Shown in pieces: positions 1 through 8,924 of a stretch of DNA of 64,000 bases. The notes beneath the pieces were generated by a model, which had not been told where the DNA came from, did not search any database, and worked only from the letters and a program-made list of their open reading frames with translations. The DNA lies in contig DASTBU010000166.1 in assembly GCA_035711845.1 (NCBI GenBank), positions 1 to 64,000 of the forward strand. Reading direction: 5' to 3'. The stretch comes from DASTBU01 sp035711845 (lineage in GTDB: Bacteria; Acidobacteriota; Vicinamibacteria; Vicinamibacterales; 2-12-FULL-66-21). The translations under genes were made by a program, and so were the position numbers. The stretch's first letter is position 1, and every line of letters begins with the position of its first letter.

Positions 1-238
1 GTCCGGTGGAATTCGAGAGCAGGGTCGACTGAACCTGCGCAACTTTTCTCACCGTGCTGGTCAGGTAGGCGCCCTGTCTGTCGCTTTCGATGCCCAACGG
101 CGACCCCGCGACGATGTCCGCGATCGTCGTGGTGACTGGAACATCGATCGAACGCGGAGAGGCCGTCGTGAGCCGGGACACGGCACCGACGGCCAGACCC
201 ACAACGATCAAAGTGGAGAACGCGGTTCTCAGGTTCAT
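1..238 (-). CDS. Secreted hypothetical protein, N-terminal part (runs off left edge)
   Basis: Only the first 79 codons are inside the window. The ATG at 238 is preceded on the minus strand by AGGAGAGG, a good ribosome binding site at normal spacing, so the start is well supported. The product begins MNLRTAFSTLIVVGLAVGAV, a basic n-region followed by a hydrophobic stretch, which looks like a signal peptide or a single N-terminal anchor. The rest (around residues 28-79) is polar, with no motif I recognise. The stop lies outside the window, so length and family cannot be judged. Confidence 0.6.
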   Translation of the reverse strand, partial: MNLRTAFSTLIVVGLAVGAVSRLTTASPRSIDVPVTTTIADIVAGSPLGIESDRQGAYLTSTVRKVAQVQSTLLSNSTG

Positions 239-367
239 AGAGCCTCTCCTCGTATTCGCGCGTGTACAGACGATGACATTTGCTCGGCTGCAGATCGGCG
301 ACCCGCGATCAGCGCGCGGTCACTCCTCGAATATCTAAATGCCGGCGCCGCCGAATCCGCACACCCG

Positions 368-1102
368 TTATTTGCGTGAGGGGGAGGAAGGGAGCGGGGT
401 AATCCAGAGCTCGGTGTCGTTGAACCTATCGACGTAGGCGATGTGTCCGCCGTCAGGGCTGACGCTGACAACATTCACCGTCGGGCCGGTCGAAAACCGC
501 ATGTCCAGCGGCTCGCCGCCACCAACTGGTATCCACCATAGCGTGTACGGCGATGTTCCGGCACCCCGCGAATAAAGCAGGTACTGGCCATCCGGCGTCC
601 ACGCCTGCAGATCGAGTCGATCCGGGTGCCTTGCCCGGGCCAGCCGCACGCGTCGGCCGCCAAACGCCTGGACGTCGAGCGCGCTCGCGCGGTCCACAAA
701 AATGCGGATGAACGCAATCGATCGGCCGTCCGGTGACACGGCGAATCGTGCCGGCGCCGACTGCGCGTCGGCGGCGATGATCACGCTTTCGCTGCCGGTT
801 GCAAGATGTCGCCCGACGATCCCGCGCGACGGCGATAGATAGAAAAACTGCGCTCCATCGGGCGAGTACTGGGAGACCGCCATCGTGTTCGTCCCGAGCG
901 TCACGATTTTGATCGCGTCCCCGGTGGCAATGTCGACGCGGAAGTATCCGAAATCCTTCGGGCTGTCTCCGTCGCGCCCCCAGACCATCACGTACCTGCC
1001 GTCGGGCGACCACCGTGGACTCCAGCCGCCCAAGAACCGGATCGGAACGTGAATCTGGCGTGGCTCCCCGGAAGGCGAGACCCAGTCCTGAATCGTCAAG
1101 GT
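368..1102 (-). pseudogene. TolB/PD40 propeller fragment, 3' end of a kinase-type gene (5' truncated)
   Basis: About 245 codons read as the C-terminal beta-propeller usually found behind acidobacterial Ser/Thr kinase domains. Repeated PD40 motifs are visible (WSPDGRY, YSPDGAQ, VSPDGRS, WTPDGQY, VSPDGGH), and the end ELWITPLPSSPSRK then stop is a normal family ending. Homology stops abruptly near 1102, just before the sequence becomes the plus-strand tail of a different kinase gene. There is no ATG in frame at the break and no kinase domain or membrane segment upstream, so it is a truncated remnant. The much longer open frame extending to 2899 is only the antisense of the neighbouring genes. 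Confidence 0.75.
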
Positions 1103-1108
1103 TCGCTT

Positions 1109-2521
1109 ATCGCGCTCAAGGCGATGGAGCGAGAGCCCGCGCTCCGCTACGCATCCGCGCGGGACATGGCGGCCGACCTCCAGCGATTCGTCGAGGGCCG
1201 GCCGGTGCAGGCGCGGCCGTCTGTCTATACCTCTACGCTGTCGGTGCGCACCGGTCCGCACGTGCAGCAGATCGCCGAATGGCAGCGGCTGCGGCTGATC
1301 TATCCGCACGAGGCCGAGCGCCTGCGCGGCGCCTATCGAGCGCTCGAAGCGCGCGAGGACGACTGGATTCTGGCCAGCCGGGCGCTCACACGGCCGCAGC
1401 TTGCGCTCTATCTCGGCGCGTTCCTGCTTGTCTGCGGCAGCCTCTTCTATTTCACCGCGGACCGTTGGTACGAGGCGGTCGAGGGGATCGCGCGTCCGCT
1501 CGCGGTGCTCGGCCTGCCGTTCGCCGGCCTGAACGCCGCCGCGCACCTGCTCTACAGACGCGACCACAAGGCGGTCGCCGTGGCGTTCGCGCTCGGAGCC
1601 GTCGCGCTCCTGCCACTGCTGCTGATGATCCTCTTCCACGAAACCGGCCTGCTCGTCGCGGCGCCGGAGACGCCCGGCGAGCTGTTTCAGGACGGATCGA
1701 TTTCGAACCGACAGCTGCAGCTCACCACGCTCATCGCCTGCCTCTGGTGCGGATGGCTCGCCATCGTTACTCGAACGACCGCGCTGAGCACGGTCTTCAC
1801 GGGGCTGCTGCTGCTCTTCGGCATGTCGGTGCTCGGCGACTTCGGGCTCCGGACATGGGTCGAGGAACAGCATTGGGACCTGCTGTCGCTTCACACGTTC
1901 CCGCTCGTGGTCACACTCGGCGGCCTCGGGGCGCTCGCCGAGCGCCAGAGGCGCGCATGGCTGGCGGTCCCCCTCTATGCTGCCGCCACACTCCTGCTGA
2001 TGGTGGTGCTCGAGCTGTTGGCCCAGGACGGCCGGGCCTTTTCGTATCTGGGCATTTCGCTCCAGGCGTTTCAGTCCCCGAACGTCTCGAACCAATGGCT
2101 TCTCGACACGCTGGCGGCGATGACGATCAATGGCGTCATCTTCTACGTCGTGGCCGGGGCGCTGGATCGCCATGGCAGCGAGGTCCTGTCGATCGCGCCC
2201 CGGCTCCTCTTCGCCGTGGCGCCGTTCGCGCTCCTCGCTCCGCTCGGATTTCTGGTGCACACGGGCGAGTATTCCCTGCGGTACGACTGGCTCTATCTCG
2301 CCTGCGCGGTGGCGATCGCCCTGCTGAGCGAGAAGCGGCAGCGTCGCGCGTTCTTCTACGCGGGCGTGTTGAACACAGGGGCCGCACTCGTCCGCATCGC
2401 GGACCACCGAGACTGGTTCGACAAGCCCGCGTGGGCTGTGGCCGTCATCACAGCCGGCCTCGCCGCACTCGCCCTCGGATTCGAGCTGGATCGACGGCAG
2501 CGCAGGGGCCTCAGAGGTTGA
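1109..2521 (+). CDS. 5'-truncated Ser/Thr kinase tail with a multi-pass membrane domain
   Basis: The reading frame opens inside the last helix of a protein kinase domain (ALKAMEREPALRYASARDM, then a QRFVEGRPVQARP-type ending). About 400 residues with roughly ten hydrophobic segments follow (for example LALYLGAFLLVCGSLFYF), resembling DUF2157-like membrane tails of acidobacterial kinases. The P-loop, VAIK, HRD and DFG parts are all missing because the sequence upstream of about 1105 belongs to an oppositely oriented propeller fragment. No ribosome binding site sits at the break. The membrane part could still be translated from an internal start, but the kinase is lost. A real rearrangement and an assembly chimera look the same from sequence alone. 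Confidence 0.7.
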   Translation: MALKAMEREPALRYASARDMAADLQRFVEGRPVQARPSVYTSTLSVRTGPHVQQIAEWQRLRLIYPHEAERLRGAYRALEAREDDWILASRALTRPQLALYLGAFLLVCGSLFYFTADRWYEAVEGIARPLAVLGLPFAGLNAAAHLLYRRDHKAVAVAFALGAVALLPLLLMILFHETGLLVAAPETPGELFQDGSISNRQLQLTTLIACLWCGWLAIVTRTTALSTVFTGLLLLFGMSVLGDFGLRTWVEEQHWDLLSLHTFPLVVTLGGLGALAERQRRAWLAVPLYAAATLLLMVVLELLAQDGRAFSYLGISLQAFQSPNVSNQWLLDTLAAMTINGVIFYVVAGALDRHGSEVLSIAPRLLFAVAPFALLAPLGFLVHTGEYSLRYDWLYLACAVAIALLSEKRQRRAFFYAGVLNTGAALVRIADHRDWFDKPAWAVAVITAGLAALALGFELDRRQRRGLRG

Positions 2522-2750
2522 GGGTGCCCCACCTGAGCTGACACTCGTTTTCACCGCGGAGAGCGCAGAGGCACCGAGCGCGCGGTCGGCGTGCGACGGC
2601 GCAGACCGGCGGTTGGCAGGCGGCGCGGCGGTCGTCGCGCTGGCGTTGCGATCTCGGCGCCCCCGCGATCTCTGCGATCGATCGTCGGGGCAAGACTTCG
2701 CCACCCGGCACGCCGCTGAAGTAGAATCCCCGAAACTCGGGAGGATTCTC

Positions 2751-5063
2751 ATGAACGCCAGCCTTCGGCGAATTAACTCGGGAGCACTGCGCATCGCGAT
2801 CGCCCTCGGCCTGCTCCTCGCGTGGACTGCGGGAGCCCACCTTGCCGCCCAGAGCGCCGCGCCGCCGCAACAGCCCCGGCCGATGACGTTCCTCGACATG
2901 CAGCAGCTGAAGCAGGCCGGATCGCCGACGCCGAGCCCCGACGGGAAGTGGCTGCTCTACACGCTGTCCACGCCGGACTGGAAGGAAGCGAAGCGCCAGA
3001 CCGACATCTACCTCGTGTCGGTGCAGCGGGGCGTGCCCTCCACGAAGCAGATGACGTTCACCAAAGAACAGAACGAGACGTCGCCCGGGTGGACGCGCGA
3101 TGGCAGCGCGTTCTTCTTTCTCTCGAACCGTGACGCGCCCGAGAACGCGGCGACGCGCAATCAGCTCTACATGATGCGTCCCGACGGCGGTGAGGCGCGC
3201 CGGATCACGGACGCGAAGGAGGGCGTCTCGAACTACGCCGCCAGCCGCGACGGCCGGTGGCTGGTCTATCGAGCCGGCAAGCCGGGTGAAGAACAACTCT
3301 ATCGCCTCCCGATCGAGAACATCGAGAACGCCAGCGCCGAACAGCTCACGAAGGAGAGGGCCGGCGTCGGAACGTGGCGATGGGCACCCGACAGCCGCCG
3401 CATCTACTTCATCACCGCCAACGAGGCCGATGCCGACGAGAAGCTGCGCCGCGAGAAGAAGTTCACCGTGAACATCCGCAACGCGGACACGCCGCTCTCG
3501 AGCCTCTGGGCACTCGGATTCGATCCGATCACCACGACTCGCGTCGCCGAGGGCGCCGACTACAGCGTGGCGGACTTCACGATTTCCGACGACAGCAAGT
3601 GGGTCGGGTTCCGCGGCTCGTCCCCCGACAGGTACAAGCGGAACATCACGCAGGAGAACCTCTACGCCGATCTCTATCTGCTCGAGGCGGCGAGCGGTCA
3701 CATCGAGCGGCTCACGCACAACGTGGAAGTCAACGAAAGCGGCCTCAGCTTCTCGCCGGACGGCCGGTGGATCGCCTTCTCGGCGTCCGACGACCTCGAG
3801 AAATACAGCATGGCCAACGGGCGCGTCTACTTGCGCGCGGTGACAGATCGCGGCAAGCCGTTCAGGAAGCTCGGCAGCTCGTTCGACGGCGACGTCACCA
3901 CCGGCTTCTGGTCGAAGGACGGCAACACGATCTACTTCAACGAAGGCATCCGCGCCACGAATCAGCTGATGGCACTCGACGTGCGCCAGAACGGCGTCAC
4001 GCAGGTGACCAACGAGAAAGCCTCACTCTCCGTGAGTCAGGACGACAGCGGCGTTCTGTTGATCAACTACAGCGACGGCACGACGCCCCCGACGATCTTC
4101 ACCACGCCCGGCCTGGACCGGATCGGCGACCGATCGTCCTGGATTCGGATCACCGACGCCAACCCGCAGGTCCGGACCCTCCTGCTCGGCGAGCAGGAAG
4201 AGATTACCTGGCGATCGAAGGACGGCAGAACGGTCGGCGGCGTCCTGGTGAAACCGGTCGGCTATCGAGCAGGACAGCGGTACCCGCTGATCGTCGCCAT
4301 CCACGGCGGCCCGGCGTCGGCGGATGTTCTCGGTTTCAACGGCGGCTACGGTTCCCAGGTCTACGCGGGCAGCGGTTACGTCGTCCTCCGCCCCAACTAC
4401 CGCGGATCGACCAACTACGGCCAGAAGCACAAGACCGACATCGTCGGGAACTACTTCGCTCCCGGCTACGACGACATCATGGCCGGCGTGGATCATCTCA
4501 TCGCGCAGGGGATCGCCGATCCGGATCGAATGGGCGCGCTCGGCTGGAGCGCAGGCGGGCACTGGTCGAACTGGATCCTCGTGCAGACGAACCGATTCAA
4601 GGCGATCAGCTCCGGCGCGGGCACCTCGAACTGGATTTCGATGTACGCGCAGAGCGACGTGCAGCGGAACCGGCAGTTCTACCTCGGCAACAAGCTGCCG
4701 TACGACGACTTCGACGCGTACTGGAGCCAGTCACCCCTCAAATACATCAGGAACGCGAAGACGCCGACGATGATTCATGTGGTCGAGGGCGATCCGCGGG
4801 TGCCGAGCCCGCAGTCGGTGGAGCTGCACATGGCACTGAAGCAGCTCGGCGTGCCAACGGAGCTCTTCATGTATCCCGGAAACACGCACGGCATCCCGGA
4901 TCCGAGGAATCAGCTCGTGAAGGCGATGAGCGAGATGGCATGGATGGACTACTACGTCCGCGGCAAGGGCAAGAAGTTCAGCTGGCGCGACGTGTTGTCG
5001 ACACTGGAAGAGAGCGGCGCGGCGGTCAAGACCACGACCGCGCCGCAGGCGACGGCGAAATGA
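2751..5063 (+). CDS. Secreted S9 family prolyl-oligopeptidase-like serine peptidase
   Basis: A 770-residue protein with an N-terminal signal peptide (hydrophobic core about residues 15-30, ending near AGAHLAAQ). Next comes a beta-propeller with PD40-type repeats (PSPDGKW, FSPDGRW) and then an alpha/beta-hydrolase domain from about residue 470. The nucleophile is in GWSAGGHW (Ser about 600), the acid is in VEGDPRVP and the histidine in GNTHGIPD, all in the S9 order. The predicted role is peptide hydrolysis in the periplasm or outside the cell. The ATG at 2751 is chosen over the longer frame from 2613 because GGGAGGA sits just upstream and the signal peptide begins there. A TAGAAT box at 2722-2727 could be its -10 element. 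The 229 bp before it hold no gene. Confidence 0.9.
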   Translation: MNASLRRINSGALRIAIALGLLLAWTAGAHLAAQSAAPPQQPRPMTFLDMQQLKQAGSPTPSPDGKWLLYTLSTPDWKEAKRQTDIYLVSVQRGVPSTKQMTFTKEQNETSPGWTRDGSAFFFLSNRDAPENAATRNQLYMMRPDGGEARRITDAKEGVSNYAASRDGRWLVYRAGKPGEEQLYRLPIENIENASAEQLTKERAGVGTWRWAPDSRRIYFITANEADADEKLRREKKFTVNIRNADTPLSSLWALGFDPITTTRVAEGADYSVADFTISDDSKWVGFRGSSPDRYKRNITQENLYADLYLLEAASGHIERLTHNVEVNESGLSFSPDGRWIAFSASDDLEKYSMANGRVYLRAVTDRGKPFRKLGSSFDGDVTTGFWSKDGNTIYFNEGIRATNQLMALDVRQNGVTQVTNEKASLSVSQDDSGVLLINYSDGTTPPTIFTTPGLDRIGDRSSWIRITDANPQVRTLLLGEQEEITWRSKDGRTVGGVLVKPVGYRAGQRYPLIVAIHGGPASADVLGFNGGYGSQVYAGSGYVVLRPNYRGSTNYGQKHKTDIVGNYFAPGYDDIMAGVDHLIAQGIADPDRMGALGWSAGGHWSNWILVQTNRFKAISSGAGTSNWISMYAQSDVQRNRQFYLGNKLPYDDFDAYWSQSPLKYIRNAKTPTMIHVVEGDPRVPSPQSVELHMALKQLGVPTELFMYPGNTHGIPDPRNQLVKAMSEMAWMDYYVRGKGKKFSWRDVLSTLEESGAAVKTTTAPQATAK

Positions 5064-5066
5064 AGT

Positions 5067-5137
5067 GCTGAAGGCTGAATGCTGAGTGCTGAGTGCATTC
5101 CCCATTCAGCATTCAGCATTCCACATTCAGCATTCCC
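5067..5137. repeat. Heptamer tract (GCTGAAT then ATTCAGC), hairpin-forming, between convergent genes
   Basis: About five degenerate GCTGAAT/GCTGAGT units run in one direction and are followed by about five ATTCAGC/ATTCCAC units in the other, so the tract can fold into a long imperfect hairpin. It fills the whole gap between two convergent stop codons and may act as a bidirectional terminator. The same heptamer recurs at 54561 and 59469. Confidence 0.8.
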
Positions 5138-8100
5138 TCAGTGTCCGCCCCGTTTACCCCAGGTGGGCGGCGGCGGCTCCGTCGTCATGCGGCGCGGCGG
5201 GTTGGCTTTCAGTTGTTTCATCGCCTCTTCTACCGCCCGTTCGAGCTGCGGATCCTTGCCCGCGATCACGTCCTTCGGCCAGTTCTCCACGTCGATGTCC
5301 GGCGCAACGCCCTCGTTCTCGACGGCCCACTTGCCGTCGCGCGTGAAAAAGCCGCCGCGCGGCGCGATCATCGTGCCGCCGTCGACGAACGGCGGCGAGT
5401 CGGCCGTGTGCACCAGGCCGCCCCACGTGCGCTTGCCGACGAGCGGGCCGATCTTGCGGCGCCTGAACATATAGGGCATCAGATCGCCGCCCGAGCCGGC
5501 CATCTCGTTGATGATCATCACCTTCGGGCCCCAGATGCCGGCCGATGGGCTCGTGAAGGGCATGCGGTCGCCCGCGACGTTGTTGAAGTAGCCGTCGAAG
5601 TCCCGCCCGAGCACGTCGATGATGTAGTCGGCCGCCGAACCGCCGCCGTTGAACCGCTCGTCGATGATCGCGCCCTTTCGATCCTGCTGAGCGAAGTAGT
5701 ACCGGTTGAAGCTCGCGTAGCCTCCCTGGCCCGTGTTCGGCACGTAGACGTAGGCGAGCTGACCGGCCGAGAGCTTGTCCACCAGCCGGCGGTTGTGCTC
5801 GACCCAGGCCCGCGTGCGAAGTCCCTGCTCGTTGGCAACAGGGACGACCGTCACCTCGCGCGCTCCCTCCATGACGGGCTTGCTGTTCACCGAGAGCACC
5901 GTCTGGCGGTTGGCGGTGCCGTCGAGCAGGCGGTAGATATTGTCGGGGGCACGCAGCTCGATGCCGTTGATCGCAAGGATGAAGTCGCCAACCGACACGT
6001 CGACACCGGGAGCTGCGAGCGGCGCCCGCAGGTCCGGGTTCCAGCTTTCCGTGTCGTAGATGCGCGTGATCTTGTAGCGCCCCTGCTCGATCGTGAAGTC
6101 GGCGCCGAGCAGGCCCCCTGGAGAGTCCGGGACGTCCGGCATCGCGCCGCCGCGGACGTACGAATGGCCGACGGCAATCTCGGCGCCCATGTTGTCCAGC
6201 AGGTAATTGAGATCCGCCCGGTGGTTGACGAAAGGCAGCAACTGGCCGTACATCTCCTTCATCCTCGGCCAGTCGGTCCCGTGCATGTTGGGCACGTAGA
6301 GATAGTCGCGCTGCTTGCGCCATCCCTCGGTGAAGATCTGCCTGAACTCCTCGCGTGGCTCCAGGTACATGCGAAGGCTGACGTTCAGTCGTCCCTGGCC
6401 GGACTGCGGCGGGTTGCGATCCGCATCGACCAGGAACAGGTTCACGCCGCCGCCCTCGGCCGGCGGTCCCCCGCGCCCGCGACCACCACCCCCGCCGCCG
6501 GTGCGATAGAGGAGCTTTCGGCCGTCGGCGCTGACCGCATACTCCGCCACCCCGGTCACGAACTGCTGCGCGCGCCGATCGCTCAGGCGATACCGGTGCA
6601 GCACGCTTCCGCCGCCGCCCCCGCCCCGACCCCCGCCGCCCGCCGGGCCCGCTTCGAGATAGAACACGGTGCCAGGCGCGCCTGCCTTGAGCTGCGCGTA
6701 TTCACGGTTCGGGATGCCGGGAACCGAGAGGATGCGCTGTTGCAGGCCGTCGAATTCGATCTCGACCGTCACCGGACCGCGCGGGCGCGGGGTCTGGTCC
6801 TGCTGATCTCCCTGTTGCGTGGTGTCCGCCCCGGCCGCACCCGCCGGCCCACCGCCGCGTCCGCCGCGCCCCCCGGCAGGCGGCGCGCTGCCTACACCCT
6901 TGTCCTCGTCGCTTTCGGGAAGCAGCGGGCTCGGCTCGCCCTTCTTCAGGACGGCGACGTAGAGCCCGAATGTCTCCTCACGGTCGTACGAGGTCATGTC
7001 GAGCCATTGCGAACGGAGCCCGAAGTCGGTCGATGCGAGGAACCACAGATACTTCCCGCCCGCGTCCCATACCGGGAACATCGTGTCGGCGAGACCGTCG
7101 GTGACCTGCTTCGTGTCGCCTGTCTCGACGTTTGTCACGAAGATGGCGCGGTAGAGCGAGCTCAAACGGCTCGCAAACGCCACCCATTTCGAATCGGGGC
7201 TCCACGTGGGGAACAATGTCCGCTGCGGCACCATCCACGGATCGCGACCGACGACCTTCGCCTGGCCGGACTCGACGTCCATGACCCAGACCTTCAGATC
7301 CGTGTCGTGATAGAGAAGCTTCTTCGAGTCGGGCGACCACGACGGCGTGTAGTAGTGCTTCGGGTTCTGGAGCGCGATCTCGCGCGGTGGCTTCAGACCG
7401 TCCTGCGACTCGATCACGAGCGTGTTCTCGCCCGACTTGTCGCTGAAGTACGACACCCATTTGCCGTCAGGCGACCACGCGGGCTCGCGCTCGGCCGATC
7501 CGCTCGAATTCGTGAGGTTCCTGATGTCCCCCTTCTCAGCGGGGATCGTGAAGATCTCGCCCCGGGCCTCCACCACGACCCGCCGGCCGGTCGGCGACAG
7601 CGAGATGCGGGTCATGCGGGACGTGACGTCTTCCCACCGCGGCATCATCCAGGGAAAGTCGCCGCGCGCCGTGATGTCGAGCGTGCGCGTGCGGCCCGTC
7701 TTCGTATCCAGCTCGTGAATCACGCCGGCCTGCTCGAATACGACAGCGCCGGCGCCTGCATCAATCGATTTCACGTCGAAGTCGGTGAATTTCGTCACCT
7801 GCGCGAGGCGCTTCGATTCGAGGTCATAGGACCAGACGTTCGAGACGCCGTCGCGATCGGACAGGAAGTAGACGGTCTGGCCAACCCATACCGGGTCCAT
7901 GTCCTTCGAGTCGGTCCAGGGCGGCGACACGAGATCGTACGTCTTCAGATCGACGATCCAGATCGGCCGGTTCTGTCCGCCCCGGTAGTTACGGCGCTCC
8001 TCATCCCAGGAGGTGTTCATTCGATAGGCGACGTGCGTACCGCCTGGCGAGATCTTCCCCTGATAGGCGCGCGGCAGCGCCATCGGCTCCTCGACGCCGC

Positions 8101-8569
8101 CCTCGACCGGCACGGTCCAGAACCGCTGCGCGCCGCTCGGCGCCCACGTGGCGCGCCCCGAGGCGAACATGATCGCCTTGCCATCCGGCATCCATCCCTG
8201 GACGAGATCCGCCCCCGGGTGCCAGGTCAGACGCTTCGGATCTCCGCCTTCGACGGGCACCACATACACGTCTGTGTTCCCCGCATACTCGCCGCTGAAC
8301 GCGATCAGCCGGCCGTCGGGCGAGAACCGCGGGTTCGTCGTCTGACCCTGAAAGCTCGTCAGCCGGCGAGCGAGCCCGCCGTTGCGTTCCGACACCCAGA
8401 TGTTGTTCGCGTAGGCGAACGCGACGTGTGTCGCGCTGACCGTCGGCGACCGCAGGAGCTTCGTGGGGCCGTTGCCGTTCGTGTCCGCACCGAGCGCTGC
8501 GACGACGAGCGCCGGTGCGAGCCAGGGGAGGAAGCGGATCAGCGTTCGAGTGGATGCAGGCCTCGACAT
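5138..8569 (-). CDS. Tricorn-like S41 protease (secreted)
   Basis: 1143 residues. After a short hydrophobic leader, an N-terminal propeller carries many PD40 repeats (FSPDGRL, WSPDGKW, WSPDSKK), followed by a Gly/Pro/Gln-rich linker around residues 590-720, a core domain, a PDZ domain (GDFILAINGIELRAP) and the S41 catalytic domain. Tricorn catalytic equivalents are visible: His in VGHSYVRGG, the nucleophile Ser in NEMAGSGGD and Glu in WAVENEGVAPD. It should degrade peptides in the periplasm. The start at 8569 has GGAGG upstream on the minus strand and begins MSRPASTRT; the longer frame to 8722 lacks such support. A second paralogue lies at 42476-45841. The linker is unusually rich in glycine and arginine. 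Confidence 0.9.
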   Translation of the reverse strand: MSRPASTRTLIRFLPWLAPALVVAALGADTNGNGPTKLLRSPTVSATHVAFAYANNIWVSERNGGLARRLTSFQGQTTNPRFSPDGRLIAFSGEYAGNTDVYVVPVEGGDPKRLTWHPGADLVQGWMPDGKAIMFASGRATWAPSGAQRFWTVPVEGGVEEPMALPRAYQGKISPGGTHVAYRMNTSWDEERRNYRGGQNRPIWIVDLKTYDLVSPPWTDSKDMDPVWVGQTVYFLSDRDGVSNVWSYDLESKRLAQVTKFTDFDVKSIDAGAGAVVFEQAGVIHELDTKTGRTRTLDITARGDFPWMMPRWEDVTSRMTRISLSPTGRRVVVEARGEIFTIPAEKGDIRNLTNSSGSAEREPAWSPDGKWVSYFSDKSGENTLVIESQDGLKPPREIALQNPKHYYTPSWSPDSKKLLYHDTDLKVWVMDVESGQAKVVGRDPWMVPQRTLFPTWSPDSKWVAFASRLSSLYRAIFVTNVETGDTKQVTDGLADTMFPVWDAGGKYLWFLASTDFGLRSQWLDMTSYDREETFGLYVAVLKKGEPSPLLPESDEDKGVGSAPPAGGRGGRGGGPAGAAGADTTQQGDQQDQTPRPRGPVTVEIEFDGLQQRILSVPGIPNREYAQLKAGAPGTVFYLEAGPAGGGGRGGGGGGSVLHRYRLSDRRAQQFVTGVAEYAVSADGRKLLYRTGGGGGGRGRGGPPAEGGGVNLFLVDADRNPPQSGQGRLNVSLRMYLEPREEFRQIFTEGWRKQRDYLYVPNMHGTDWPRMKEMYGQLLPFVNHRADLNYLLDNMGAEIAVGHSYVRGGAMPDVPDSPGGLLGADFTIEQGRYKITRIYDTESWNPDLRAPLAAPGVDVSVGDFILAINGIELRAPDNIYRLLDGTANRQTVLSVNSKPVMEGAREVTVVPVANEQGLRTRAWVEHNRRLVDKLSAGQLAYVYVPNTGQGGYASFNRYYFAQQDRKGAIIDERFNGGGSAADYIIDVLGRDFDGYFNNVAGDRMPFTSPSAGIWGPKVMIINEMAGSGGDLMPYMFRRRKIGPLVGKRTWGGLVHTADSPPFVDGGTMIAPRGGFFTRDGKWAVENEGVAPDIDVENWPKDVIAGKDPQLERAVEEAMKQLKANPPRRMTTEPPPPTWGKRGGH

Positions 8570-8924
8570 CGTGCCTCCGAGAAGTTGCAGGTGGAGCAGG
8601 GCGGGCCGTGGCCGAAACCCGAACCGTCGTCGGCGAGGCCCGACGGGTGGGCATCGTAGCACAGGCGGCCATGATTCCCTGGACGTTCTCGAGTCGCGTT
8701 GGGCCGCACCGCAGGCGCACATTCGAGACAGGTTCCTGGCCCAAAGCTACAGCCCTCAGCCACGATGCCATCCACGTCCAGTGCCGAAACTGGCCACGCG
8801 ATCACAAACCCGAATGCCGCAGGGGCCAGACTTCCCGGAAATTCTCTGAAAAGCTCCGCTTTTCGCCTGGCACCGACCTTGCGCCCCCGGTGATGGATCG
8901 ATTTGAGGGGCGAGGCGGATAAGT
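8570..8924. other. Non-coding stretch between divergent genes
   Basis: 355 bases between the divergent tricorn-type protease and alpha/beta-hydrolase genes. Small open frames exist on both strands, but none has a domain, a ribosome binding site or a sensible composition. I see no repeat, RNA gene or clear promoter boxes. It presumably holds the two divergent promoters. Confidence 0.5.

Noticed and set aside
2522..2750. Structured element before the S9 peptidase (GCGCAGAG and CTCTGCGA half-sites)
   Set aside because: The pairing is short and imperfect; the region looks like ordinary upstream sequence with a possible TAGAAT box.
1102..2899. Minus-strand frame continuing from the propeller fragment to 2899
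   Set aside because: Beyond 1102 it is the reverse complement of the kinase/membrane gene and carries no family sequence.
5093..8659. Very long plus-strand open frame (over 1,100 codons) opposite the tricorn gene; similar ones at 11458-13539 and 42290-45259
   Set aside because: These are antisense shadows in GC-rich DNA: arginine/alanine/histidine-rich, without domains or ribosome binding sites, and exactly opposite genes with clear domains.
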